From contig BSBM01000826.1 of the NCBI GenBank assembly GCA_027924585.1, positions 13,981,501 through 14,045,500 on the forward strand: DNA of 64,000 nt, written 5' to 3'. Numbering within the stretch: the first letter of the stretch is position 1; each line of letters opens with the position of its first letter. The notes beneath the pieces were generated by a model. The model was given only the letters and a program-made list of their open reading frames with translations, ran no database searches and was not told the origin of the DNA. Below are positions 45,532 through 55,336 of this stretch, piece after piece. The stretch is from Larix kaempferi. Its lineage: Eukaryota > Streptophyta > Pinopsida > Pinales > Pinaceae. The position numbers were made by a program, and so were the translations under genes.

Positions 45532-46467
45532 AAGATCGGATCAATGAAACTGCCCAGAACCAGTGAAGGAAGGAAGATTGTTACTCTTGGGAGTGTTAGC
45601 ACCATTTTTTATTTGGATGAAGGGGAGGGTTAAACCTTGAAGTACATGCAAAAAGCCTCTGGGGTTTATGAAAAATGTCTTATAGGGGTGCTAAGTGGGA
45701 CAGCTGGACCAGTATGTGTGCCTCAAGGAATGAAATGACCAAGGTATAAGTTTAAACATGGCTTAGGGGATTAAAAAGGCAAAAACCTACCTCAGTTAAA
45801 CAATGGCATAAACCAAAGGCAGAGATCTGCGGCGGAGAAGCAATCTCGTGGAAAAGATGGCGGTGGCTTAAGCGGAGGCGGCATACGTAACCTGCAGGCA
45901 AGTTGGGGATGGATTGACGGTCGACGATGTAGATCAACGGGCACAAGGCACTTCGTCGATTTGACAAGCGCGAAGAAGTCAGCGTTTTCATATTTGCGAA
46001 ATTTTGGTAGAGGGGCATGGGTTTCAATGGCCCAGATCCGATAGAGCTCAAATCTACGACGGACAGTGAGTTCACAAATTGAACTAGTGTAGATGAGCAA
46101 CAACCCCTGATTTTGCGAAGTGTGGTAGGGACCCCACCATTCAACAGCTTGGATGCAAGCAAATGTTGAGATCGATGGTTGAAAGGTGCGTTTGCTGTCG
46201 AATGATGATCTAGAGAACAAAGGCCACATCAGGGCCGTCATATGCCCTCCACTCGCCGTGAGAGGTCTAGTCAAACCTGCTCAGCGCCACGCCAGAGCTC
46301 AGTCATCATCTTGCGGCGTGTGAGGGGTCCTGTCAAGCAATCATGCCCAATAATTATCCTCGATCACCATGCTATTATAAGCAGTCCCCCGGTGTTTTTT
46401 GTTCACGTTCAAATTCAAAAGGTGGCAGGATCAAAAGCCTGGAATATTTTTCAGCTGAGATTCAGCC
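45532..46467. other. Region between the two gene-like segments
   Basis: More GC-rich than its surroundings, particularly 45820-46330. Two overlapping minus-strand frames (46274-45752) have no motif and are probably chance. A TATA-like tattataag lies near 46372-46380, about 90 bases before the ATG at 46468, a reasonable promoter spacing for that frame. Confidence 0.4.
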
Positions 46468-46830
46468 ATGGCAGAAGATCAAGAAACCAAGGTGGTTTTC
46501 ATGCCCGAGCCGATTTGGTCCAAAGTGGAGGACGATCCCATTCCCTCGTCTCCTGTAAGGTTCGACCATGTGGATGAAAGTTCATCCAGCGAGCCCGAGG
46601 AGCCCAAAGAACGACAGGTGCCCCTGAAAGCTCATCGTAAGAAGAAGAAAAGGACAGGGGTTCGAGAAGTTGAATAGCCCGCTCGCCAGGATGGAAAGAT
46701 TCTCAGAGATTTCATACTCCCCACTGAAGAAGTAACACCTCCTCCTTCAGCAGAAGAAGCACAGGTGGTTGATTCCCTCAAAGTGGAGGATTTCTTCGAC
46801 CAGCAGGGCCATGTAAAAGTTCCAGCGTAA
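46468..46830 (+). pseudogene. Acidic/basic protein segment with splice-donor-like end
   Basis: Starts M-A-E-D-Q-E-T-K at 46468 with an ATG in good context (gccatggc). It has an acidic serine-rich part (D-E-S-S-S-S-E-P-E-E-P-K), a lysine run H-R-K-K-K-K-R (possible nuclear signal), then TAG at 46675. The same frame continues with P-A-R-Q-D-G-K-I-L-R, P-P-P-S-A-E-E-A and V-E-D-F-F-D-Q-Q-G-H-V-K-V-P-A. It meets GTAAGT, a consensus splice donor, at 46827. A stop at 46828-46830 would end it if unspliced. The protein is unknown to me. It may be the first exon of a host gene, broken by one nonsense change, or part of an unrecognised element. Confidence 0.4.
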
Positions 46831-47334
46831 GTTGGCGGCCTGTTCCTGATGTTTTGTTCCTTGTCACATCGGTCTGTTGCAGATTTTTGGTTCTATATGC
46901 AATTTTCCTCTATTTTTTAGGCCAATTAAGACCTGATAGTGGGTTAAAGGCTGTTTTGGTCCGCAGTTATGCGATGATCCTTGAAGGTGATGGGCCAAGT
47001 CTTATAGGCGTCACTGCATCCGTAACTGTTTTCTGTTAGATAATTCAAGCCTAAGGGCCTATATAAGCAATGTAATAGAGATAGAAAAGGGTTGGAAAAT
47101 CAGTGGGCCGAGACCTGAGAAGGCTGAGTTTTGTTTTTGAAACATAATCCTTAATAGAATTGCAGTGTTGTAGCTAATGTTTGACAGAGATTCATGTGTC
47201 ATTTGTCTTGTAGTCTGTATTTTCTTCTTCTCAGGTGAATGTATTCCTTGTTTCTCTTTTCCATATTGTATTCCTTTTCATGCTTGGATAAGTATATATT
47301 TAGACATAATTCATGCACTCATGCTCTGTCTTTT
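46831..47334 (+). other. Sequence after the 46468 frame
   Basis: Pyrimidine-rich at several points. A TATA-like cctatataagcaatg is at 47059-47073. A strong acceptor-like tattttcttcttctcag ends at 47235, but joining it to the donor at 46827 gives an immediate stop. No coding frame is supported. Confidence 0.35.
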
Positions 47335-47398
47335 TGATACAAACCGTTACACCAAAACCCCGAGGTGTTAATGAAGGCCGTCCATTAGGATCTTAATA
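47335..47398 (-). repeat. 3' LTR of element G
   Basis: 64 bases, plus strand tgatacaaaccgttacacca onward, ending in aata where the other LTR has agca. Since the element reads leftward, this is the 3' LTR. Confidence 0.88.
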
Positions 47399-47414
47399 TC
47401 CCACCACGCTCCGC

Positions 47415-47431
47415 AGTCCAGACTCTGGACT
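47415..47431. repeat. Perfect inverted repeat inside element G
   Basis: AGTCCAGA-C-TCTGGACT, an 8-bp perfect stem around one base, near the polypurine end of the interior. In RNA it could form a hairpin if the loop opened by a pair or two. It might be a packaging or dimerisation signal (inference). Confidence 0.75.
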
Positions 47432-47535
47432 AGATGTGCGCCCGTACAGTGGTGTCCCCTTTGCGCCGTACGAGCCTCGGGCGAACACTGCAATGCCGAC
47501 GTTGCCACCCGCTCTGTGACTTGAACCTGGGTGGA

Positions 47536-47548
47536 GGCTCTAATACCA
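47536..47548 (-). other. Primer-binding site of element G (tRNA-iMet)
   Basis: Minus strand TGGTATTAGAGCC, one base different from the initiator tRNA-Met site TGGTATCAGAGCC. Confidence 0.85.
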
Positions 47549-47550
47549 AA

Positions 47551-47614
47551 TGATACAAATCGTTACACCAAAACCCTGAGGTGTTAGTGAAGGCCATCCA
47601 TTAGGATCTTAGCA
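47551..47614 (-). repeat. 5' LTR of element G
   Basis: 64 bases, the second copy of the LTR, followed by the target-site duplicate CTTTT. Confidence 0.88.
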
Positions 47615-48211
47615 CTTTTTAATTTCAAGTGTTCATGAAACCCTTCCACTAAAGTTGGTATCGGATTTGCCCCTGTGAGACGCCCATGCTAATGGACTGT
47701 TCATTTCTTCTTCCCTTACCACCAAACAACAACCTTTTGACTGTAAATGGATGGCTATCTTGCCTCTATTTTGATATTCTATGCTGCAACACTGTTATTT
47801 GATATATGTGCTATGTTTTGACTCCACTGCCCAATGGTCCCTCTCATGATTATCCTACCAAAACTTTAAAAACCAACAATCTTGCCAGATATTTGACCTT
47901 CTTAATGTGCTTGATTGAACACCCTGAGCTAGAAGGATTTGTAATAGTGATAGATCCCTCTCTGATTGTACTGGGTTAGAAGTACAACCTAAAGTGGTTT
48001 TGTGGTTACTCCGAGATGTCCTTCTCCCACAACTTGGAGGGTCAATTTGGGTGCTAACAGGGAGAAGATAGAATTATGAAGAGATCCCAAAAAAATATCA
48101 TGGAGACTGAATCGAATTGTTGGAAAGGAGCGATGAGTGCACCATTCAATTTCTAGAAGAAAATTGTTTTTCTTATAAAAGAAATAGTAGTTCGATTGTG
48201 GGAGAGGGGGG
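47615..48211. other. Sequence between elements G and H
   Basis: About 600 bases of mixed composition with no reading frame or repeat recognised. It continues, across the H insertion, at 63837. Confidence 0.4.
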
Positions 48212-48216
48212 GGTCT

Positions 48217-49189
48217 TGTTTGAAAAATGAATTACCAGCTGATGCATTTCAAATCACAGCCTGACTCGGTCAGAGTCCGTAGAAGCACGGAGATGTCATT
48301 TCAAATCACAGCTTGACTGGGTCAAAGTCCGTAGAAGCGCAAAGATGTCAAACAAACTGTGGGATTCTTGCACACTTCCTTGTATTTATTCATCCTACAA
48401 GTCAAAATTCTTAGGTAGAAATTAATTATAGTCTTTAAAGTAACTCAGTAGCTTCAACAGGCTTCGTGCATAGTTCCTTGCAATTATTCAGCAGTGTTTG
48501 TATTCTGCAAATCAAAATTATTAAGTAGAAATTAATTACAGTCTTTAATGTAACTCAGTAGCTTCAAGGTGAAGAGAAATTAAGTCTGTGTATATGTAGG
48601 AGAAGAGAGTTGAAAAACAAAGTAGAAGAAAAGAAGAGAAAGAGAGGAGAGAGCAAGAGAGGAGAGAGCAATAGAAAAGGAGAAGAGAAAAAGAAGGTGG
48701 TGTTTGTGAGCTCAAGCTCATAGTTGTTAAATGTATTAAGAGCTTGCCCTGTTTTAATGAGCTAATATATAAGTCTATAGTTTTATGTATTCATTCTCAA
48801 GAATGTTGAATATTGCATGCCCCACATCTTTTCCAGATTTACTTGTGTGAATGTTGTTTACATTTACGGTTTGTAAAAGAAATCAAGATTTCTCAAATAT
48901 TTCACGGTGGTAAAAGTTATGTTTTAACGTGGAATAACTTCGACGTAAGTTTCATTTAATGTTTTGGTTCTTATGTCTTAGCTTGAAGTTGAATCTTCGC
49001 TAAGTAAAAAGGTCGACCAAGTTAAGAGGTTGGAGAAGTAAAAGGTCTATGAAGTTAAGAGGTCCGCGAAGTAAATGTCCATCGAAGTGAGGTTTTCTGT
49101 TGTATGTCCTATGAAGTCCCAAAGCAGAAAAATATATATATATTTACTGCGTTGTTAATTTTATTGTATGTGTAGTGTCTTTCCCTTGA
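48217..49189 (+). repeat. 5' LTR of element H
   Basis: 973 bases from TGTTTGAAAAATG to TTTCCCTTGA. It is about 370 bases longer than the 3' LTR. It holds two tandem duplications: about 55 bases at 48249-48350 (atttcaaatcacagcctgac) and about 120 bases at 48390-48565 (agtagaaattaattatagtc). It also has a GA-rich tract (48598-48700) absent from the 3' LTR. A TATA-like aatatataag is at 48764-48773. Confidence 0.9.
48764..48773 (+). promoter_or_regulatory. TATA box in 5' LTR of H
   Basis: aatatataag, also present at 63396-63405 in the 3' LTR within an otherwise conserved block. Likely core promoter of H. Confidence 0.5.
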
Positions 49190-49191
49190 TT

Positions 49192-49203
49192 TGGTATTAT
49201 TTA
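49192..49203 (+). other. Degenerate primer-binding site of element H
   Basis: TGGTATTATTTAC starts three bases after the LTR. Only TGGTAT matches the initiator tRNA-Met site, so the primer assignment rests mainly on position. Confidence 0.5.
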
Positions 49204-49232
49204 CAAAAATGGAAAAGTAATTAAAATTAAGA

Positions 49233-50160
49233 ATGGCTTCCACTTCCGGTGCACAAATGTCAAATTTGCAAAATCCAATATTTTCAGGTAAAAATTATGA
49301 ATATTGGTCTCTAACTATGAAAGCCTTGTTCAGAGGTCAAGATTTATGGGAAATAGTCCAAAATGGATATGCAGAACCAACAGATCTGACAACATATAAC
49401 AATCTCACACAAGCTGAGAAGGATGTATTGAGGGAACAAAGGAAGAAAGATGGAAAGTCATTGTTCTACATACATCAAGCAACACATGAAACCATACTCC
49501 CGAGAGTAGCAACAACAAAGACAACTAAGGAAGCATGGGATACACTCGAAACTTCCTATCAAGGTTTGAACAAGGTAAGGACTACCAAACTACAACTCCT
49601 TTGAAGAGATTTTGAATCTCTGTCAATGAAAGATACAGAGTCAATAGAATAATTTTATACTCGAGTTATTGGTCCGATTAATCAAATAAAGTCTCATGGT
49701 GAAAATCTAGCTGACCAAAGAGTTGTTGAAAAAATTCTTAGAAGTCTTCCTAAAAAATTTGAATCTTTAGTTGTGACCCTGGAGGAAAACAAAGATCTAT
49801 CCCAATTCACTATTGATGAGTTGCAAGCATCACTCCTCAATCATTAACATAGAATCAACAGATCAAATACATCATTAGAAGGTGCATTTGCACCGCAGTC
49901 ATTCATAAGTCATGGAAGAGGCAAGGGAAGATCAAACTATAGAGGCAGAGGAAGAAGTTCTTTCAGATGAGGACACAGCAGCAGCCGTGCATATGTCACT
50001 GGTAGAGGTGAAAATCAGATCCCCAGTCAGCCAAGTGAACAAAGGTCTAATAAATAAAAAATTCAATGTCATTACTGTAAAAGGTTTGGACACTTTGCAT
50101 ATGAATGCAGGAAGAAGCAGTATGACCAAGGAAAGCAAGGTCAATCATAGTCAAGCAACA
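49233..50160 (+). pseudogene. Element H gag
   Basis: Would form the particle. It opens with M-A-S-T-S-G-A-Q-M at 49233, then F-S-G-K-N-Y-E-Y-W-S (about 49280-49310), D-L-W-E-I-V, a W-D-T-L motif (about 49538), and L-Q-L-L at 49600, where an AGA codon is now TGA. Same-frame continuation has L-R-S-L-P-K-K-F-E-S-L (about 49738) and an S/R/G-rich tail. The zinc knuckle C-H-Y-C-K-R-F-G-H-F-A-Y-E-C is at 50067-50108. Stops are at 49602, 49650, 49846, 49968, 50055 and about 50148. Confidence 0.88.
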
Positions 50161-50740
50161 CCAGCACTTCGACCAACACAATGTTCTTAGCATGTGCATC
50201 TCCACTTGAATGCAATGCCGTCCAAGAAAGTCCAAGTGACTTATGGTATTTAGACTCAGGTTGTAGCAATCATATGACTCAAAATTTAAATCTATTCTCG
50301 AGTCTACATAAATCAGTTCAAACTGATGTCACAATTGGAAATAATATTCAAGTCACTATTTTGGGTAAGGGTACTGTTGATATTCTAACCAAACAAGGGG
50401 AGCAAAAAACTATGCCTGATATTTATTATGTTCAAGGTTTAAAGAATAATTTGATGAGCATTGGACAACTATTAGAAAAATGTTACAAAGTTTATATGAT
50501 AGGCAAGCATTGTCTGATTAAGGACATATATCCAAGCAATCGCTTAATAGCCAAAGTGCACATGACAAGCAATCGTTTGTTTCCCTTGAGGATAAAACCA
50601 AACATAAAAGGAAAAACAACTCAAGTTTTTCATGGAAGTCAGAATGGAAACTCAAGAGATGCATTCAAGGAAGAAAGTAAAGATGCAGACAATCACTGCG
50701 ACAAGAAATAAAAGGACAACGACAAAGAAATACAAGCAGC
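50161..50740 (+). pseudogene. Element H protease
   Basis: Copia-type aspartic protease. The active-site segment is W-Y-L-D-S-G-C-S-N-H-M-T at 50244-50279, exactly the pattern of the family. The segment L-K-N-N-L-M-S-I-G-Q-L (about 50439-50470) marks the junction toward integrase. The frame is open from 50181 to TAA at 50709 and is the same as gag. Confidence 0.92.
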
Positions 50741-51910
50741 GTTTCAATTAGAAACACATGATGAATCCTGGTTATGGCACTTCAGATTTGGACATCTGAA
50801 TTTTGGTGGGATGAAGCTGCTGCACATAAAGAATATGGTGAAAGGATTGCCATTGATTGAGAAGCCAGAGAGAATTTGTGAAGGTTGTATTTTTGGAAAA
50901 CAACATAAAGAGACTTTTCCAGTCGGAAAGTCATATAGAGCTTGCATACCACTTGAAATTTTGCACTCTGATATTTGTGGACCAATGCGAACACCGTCCA
51001 TAGGAGGCTGCACTTACTTTCTCATGTTTATTGATGATTTCACAAGAAAAACCTGGACATATTTTCTAAAACATAAATCTGATGCATTCAGATGTTTTCA
51101 ATAGTTCAAGGCACTTGTGGAGAAGCAAAGTGGTTACAACATCAAGATCTTAAGGACAGATAAAGGTGGTGAGTATGTTTCAAATGATTTCTTAAAATTT
51201 TGTAAAAATCATGGCATCCACAGGCAATTCACTGCGCGGTATACACCGCAGCAGAATGGTGTCGCGGAGAGGAAGAACATAACCATTATGGAGATGGTGC
51301 GTAGTATGTTGGCATCCATGCATTTTTTAAATTAATACTGGGCTGCGGCAGTGACAACTGCTGTATACATCATGAATCGATGTCCAACGAAGAGTGAGAA
51401 GAACAAAGTTCCTCATGAATCCTAGACAGGTATGAAACATAGTGTTTCACATTTAAAAGTTTTTGGTTGTGTCACATACACACATGTTCCAGATGAGCTA
51501 AGAAAGAAATTAGACAATAAAGGACATAAATGTATCTTTGTTGGATATTTTGAAGACACAAAAGCATACAAGTTGTATGACCCTGTCGCAAGAAAAGTTA
51601 TTATCATTCGATATTTTCAGTTTGTAGAAAATGAAGCATGGGATGGAATTGTAGAGAATAATGTTAAAATCATGTCACATGTCGAACATGATGACATGGC
51701 AGAGGATGTAGTTAAAACTACGCATGTGAGTCATAATGTTGCAGCTCCGTCAACTCCCAGGATGACGCAACATGTTTCAGCACAAGGAACTTTGACACAA
51801 GTCGTAGTTCAAGCTACTCCGACAAGCACACCAAGAGCACAACAAACTCCGTCAAGTAGTTTGTGGAGTTCAACATCAACAACTCCGACAAAGACAAGAA
51901 GTCTGCGTGA
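50741..51910 (+). pseudogene. Element H integrase
   Basis: Would insert the element. The zinc-binding part has W-H-F-R-F-G-H-L near 50775 and C-E-G-C near 50877. The core has D in L-H-S-D-I-C-G-P (about 50962), D in L-R-T-D-K-G-G-E-Y (about 51152) and E in G-V-A-E-R-K-N (about 51260). The copia-type C-terminal G-Y-F-E-D-T-K-A-Y and K-L-Y-D-P follow near 51545-51590. A threonine/glutamine/proline-rich linker leads toward RT and is cut by element I at about 51908. Stops at 51102, 51333 and 51423. Confidence 0.92.
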
Positions 51911-51958
51911 GCACTTTTTGGGGTAGATGAGGTAGTGAGCACTTTTTGGGTGTTAACA
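51908..51958 (-). repeat. Shortened 3' LTR of element I
   Basis: Only 51 bases. It matches the first 38 or so bases of the right LTR (minus TGTTAACACCCAAAAAGTGC and onward), then repeats AAAAAGTGCTCA and meets copia sequence. The short repeat suggests loss of about 720 bases by microhomology, or a faulty integration. Confidence 0.75.
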
Positions 51959-51970
51959 GATTGCCCCCTG
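51959..51970 (-). other. Polypurine tract of element I
   Basis: Minus strand CAGGGGGCAATC directly before the 3' LTR. Correct place and G run. Confidence 0.75.
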
Positions 51971-52096
51971 ATGTGTGAGGGTAATAGCTCATCGTAGGGC
52001 CGATAGACATCATAAGTCTTGTATGGTTTTCCTGGGGTGTGGAGAAGAGAAGAAATGAACTAGAGCCTGGAACAATGGTCCCTAACAAACAACAAA

Positions 52097-52345
52097 AACT
52101 GAAAGTACATGACCTCAATAATGAATGAGGAATAATCTGAACATATGGACGAGGCGGGCATTCCCATGCTCGTATCAAGATCTAGAATAATAATAACAAT
52201 GAGGTCCAAAATATGGGGACCTGAAATATACATGGCCTCAAATAATGAATGAGGAAGAATCTCAATATATGGACGAGGCGGGCATACCCATGCTCGTATC
52301 AAGATACATAAAAAATAACAGTGAGGCCCGAAAAGGGGGACCTAT
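52097..52345. repeat. Two-copy 125-base tandem repeat in element I
   Basis: Units share atatggacgaggcgggcat, cccatgctcgtatcaagat and cctcaataatgaatgaggaa. They lie at about 52097-52221 and 52222-52345, directly adjacent. Confidence 0.85.
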
Positions 52346-53299
52346 AGGATACATAGAGAACCACTGTGTACATCATAAGGGTCCAGAGGGGACACAAATC
52401 TGGGACATACTGCTGGGCTGGCCATGTCTGAGCTGAAGAACGGGTACACTGGAATAACAACAGTGCTATTGAGTGGGGTACCAGAGGAACTGATGAGCTG
52501 CTGGAGCATAGTGACGGGGAGTCATACCCTTAATGGTACACTGAACTGGAACTGAACTAGGTACTCAAGGAAGCATATAACTGGATGGCTTCCGAATACA
52601 ATTGCCAACGCAACCCGGACATCCATGGGAATATATAACTGGGCATTCCGAAGTGACTCACCAATGTGCTAGAGTCGGGGGAAATCCAGGGTCTTCGACC
52701 AATAACTGAAGGGATATAAACCCTGCGCGATTCTCAACGATGCGATCAAGGTGTTGAAGTTGAGCATGTGAGAAACAACCACTCGGAAAGGCAATGATGA
52801 CTCCTTTCAAAATGGTCCGTAGGCACTCACCACAGATGGTGATGGGTCCAAGGTGCAGGGACCTCTGGGTCTATCCTCTGGAAAAGAGGGGCTTTCGTCG
52901 ACAGAGGGAGACCTGCAACTAGAAAGGAAATGATGTTTCCTTGATAGGAGTGCGAGGTGGAGAACCGAAGTGTGAGAGTACTGATGGTAGGACTGACATA
53001 CTGTAGGGGATAACTGGGCAAGTAGAGTGGGTGGACTCAAACTTCCTTTGTTCAGAGTATGATGGCGGGGACGATCGGGCAGCATATGAAACTGACTGGT
53101 GGGAAAGGGATCATAGCTGTATTGGATCAAGGATAGTGACTGGGATGAGTGATACTCAAGCTGGTGTAAAATGGCAGGAGACTGCAGACTACTTTGAACA
53201 AAGGCGACCTGATTAGGGGTGCTGCCGAGATGATCGATCATAGTGCTAAGAGGCATGGGGGGACTTCTGCATGGGTTAAGGAACTAGAAGAAGTGTGTG

Positions 53300-53800
53300 T
53301 AAAATGGTACTGTCGTGTGGATTTATATGAGCCCAGGACAGTTCATGCTCGTGATTGCTTTCAATTTTAAGGAGTCTCAAAGCGATAAGAAGAATTTGAA
53401 ATAATGGAATGGTACCGTCGTATGGATTTGTACGAGCCCAGGATAGTTCATGCTCGTGGTGGCTTTCAATTTTAGAGAGTCTGAAAGCGATAAGAAGACT
53501 CCAGGGGGTTGCTTTTTCGTGTGTTAGTCTCCAAGGCCCGAAAAAGCATAAAAGGATGCAATGAAGAACTCTTCTAGCCGGTGTGACTAGAGTATTCCTT
53601 TTTCGTAATTAGTCTACCAGGTCCGGAAAAGGGTTAAACTTATACTAGATAGATGCCCTTTCAGGCACTTTAACGAGCATCAAAGGAAGCAAGATTACTC
53701 AGCGAACTTTTCATTGTTTTAGGAGTCAGAAAAGAGCTTAACATAAACTCCCTAAGTGCCTTTTTCGTAAAGGACTTTTTCATCCCGAAAAAGGGATAAA
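53300..53800. repeat. Tandem repeats in element I: 106-base pair and gcctttttcg units
   Basis: First, two copies of about 106 bases (aatggtaccgtcgtatggat, agcccaggatagttcatgct) at 53300-53405 and 53408-53510. Then three looser copies with ctttttcg followed by an inverted cgaaaaag at about 53512-53560, 53598-53635 and 53759-53800. Each of the latter could form a hairpin with stem ctttttcg/cgaaaaag. Confidence 0.8.
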
Positions 53801-53954
53801 ATTATACCGAACAAAAGGAATGGTTAGGCAAGGAGGAAGTGCTCAATCAAGGAAACATTGATGATGACCAAGAACGAGGGTAGGGGGGAACACTAGTGGG
53901 CCTCCTTGCGGGATAATGAATGGTGGAAAAATAACGAAATAATTGCAGTATGAC

Positions 53955-54432
53955 AAGAGTGAATGGCTCATGTAAAAATGTGGAACAATCCGATGGCGGT
54001 CGATGTGGTGCGCAAACCGAGGTAGCAAGGTGTCGGGACACAATGGTGAAATTGTACCAGGTGAGAGCGAGAAATGATCTCAAGCATCATCACGAGCTTG
54101 AAAAAATGAATCCGGCGATATATAAAGTGTAAAAAATGGAGAACGGCTAAAGTGGCATGCAAACCGAGGTGATGGGGGGCGTTTTGGAAAAAATACCTGA
54201 AAAATCTGGGGGTGAGAGTGAGAAATGATCTCAAGCTTCATCATGGGCTCGAAAAAAATGAATCCAATGATATAAAGTATATCGAAAATGGGCTACGGCC
54301 GATGTGGCACACAAACTAGGGTGACAAGGTGTCGGGACACAATGTTGATATTGGTCCTGGTGAGAGCGAGAAATGATCTCAAGCATTGTCACGGGCACGG
54401 AAATATGAATCCGGTAGTGCAAATGGTGTGAA
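53955..54432. repeat. Three-copy 150-base tandem repeat in element I
   Basis: Units share gtgagagcgagaaatgatct, caagc, and aatgaatccg, with ggtgtcgggacacaatg in the first and third. They run about 53985-54135, 54136-54287 and 54288-54432. Identity is clear by eye but imperfect. Confidence 0.85.
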
Positions 54433-54650
54433 AAACAGAGGTCATAAGGACTCCGGAATTGTCAACGAAAATAACTAGGTTAAAAATGGTTGCAAATAAA
54501 GGTGAGCCCACCAAGCCAAGGATGCAGTGGTGGGGATAAATGATTACCCGCGGGGGAAGAATACTTAGGCGTATCAAATCAAATCAAATATACAAGTGAT
54601 ATGTGACCTCGAAAATGGTTGAGATCACAAATGTGAAAAAGTGAGCAAGG

Positions 54651-55336
54651 TTAATGACCTGCCCCCATGCTATGTGCATGGGGTTTGTGATTGTGGATCA
54701 CATATGTGTTGGTTTGAACAATGGGATCATTGAAACACTGAGATAGATGTGATGGGGAAGGTTCAAAATGATTGATCATGCCCCCTATCCCAGGGTCGAG
54801 GTAATCTATTATTCCCTCTAACTCAGAGGTGTCAATGTGGTGTTCTATGATAGTGGGGTCAAGACCAGGCATTTCAGTATAAGACTAGGCAAAGACATCG
54901 TAGAACTCTTAGAAAAGTTTTTTGTACTCTCCAATCTCATACTCACTGCATGAGGCTCCTAATGTAATGATTTCAAGAGCACCAGGTGGGTCATAGATAT
55001 CAATGTGGATGACGGGTGAGATGTTGGCCATGTTACCTTCCTCAAAAGCATCAGGAGCGGGAATGGGATCCTTAAACTAGTCGACTTTGGTGGGAAGGAA
55101 ATCTTTGGACTCAACGGCAAATTGGGTGGCTGTGGTGGAGGAGGACTCTTCTAGGAGGAAATAAGAACGATGGTGCATGTCTTCCCAGGATAATCCGGGG
55201 CAGTGAGAGCCTCTACAATCTCCTCATCATTGCGGAAAATTTGAGTTGTCAAATCAGTTGACGAGGGAGTGGTAGTCGAAGAGATCATATAAATGGTGTT
55301 AATCTCTTCGGATGAGGGTGATACTAGGGGGTGAAT
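54651..55336 (-). pseudogene. Element I pre-RT region
   Basis: Minus strand carries the conserved run that precedes RT in Tat/Ogre-type elements: N-M-A-N-I-S-P (about 55035), I-T-L-G-A-S-C-S (about 54965), E-F-Y-D-V-F-A, S-Y-T-E-M-P-G-L-D-P and I-E-H-H-I (about 54895-54835). TAA and TAG stops lie within it at positions where Q and W would be expected. After I-E-H-H-I-D-T the RT does not follow; instead an unrelated sequence (G-I-G-G-M-I-N-H-F-E near 54780) runs to a stop at 54651. So the enzyme region was lost at this point. Confidence 0.75.

Larger units (their letters stand above)
47335..47614 (-). mobile_element. Element G: complete 280-bp miniature LTR element (SMART/TRIM)
   Basis: Two 64-bp LTRs (47335-47398 and 47551-47614) flank a 152-bp interior. 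The 5-bp target-site duplication CTTTT is at 47330-47334 and 47615-47619. Read on the minus strand the LTR runs TGCTAAGATCC to TTTGTATCA. A primer-binding site (TGGTATTAGAGCC on the minus strand) lies two bases from the right LTR, and a purine run (GCGTGGTGGGA) precedes the other. The LTRs differ at six positions, all transitions. There is no room for a protein. Size and design fit the SMART class of miniature LTR elements described in plants, which is mobilised by other elements' enzymes. Confidence 0.9.
51971..54650 (-). other. 3' non-coding part of element I
   Basis: Where RT, RNase H and integrase should be, about 2.7 kb with no enzyme motif was found in any frame. About a third is tandem repeats. 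The longest minus frame (53256-52807) is S/H/P-rich and has no recognised domain. Tandem repeats in the 3' region are a known habit of Tat/Ogre-type elements. Confidence 0.7.

Noticed and set aside
45752-46274. Two long minus-strand frames (136 and 160 codons)
   Set aside because: They overlap each other in different frames in a GC-rich stretch, with no motif; likely chance.
46831-47235. Intron from GTAAGT at 46827 to the acceptor at 47235
   Set aside because: The join gives an immediate stop codon and there is no coding frame after it.
53031-53216. Plus-strand 61-codon frame in element I
   Set aside because: Short, no motif, in the non-coding repeat-rich part.
52097-54432. CRISPR-like array
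   Set aside because: Units are long adjacent tandem repeats without spacers, inside a plant retroelement.
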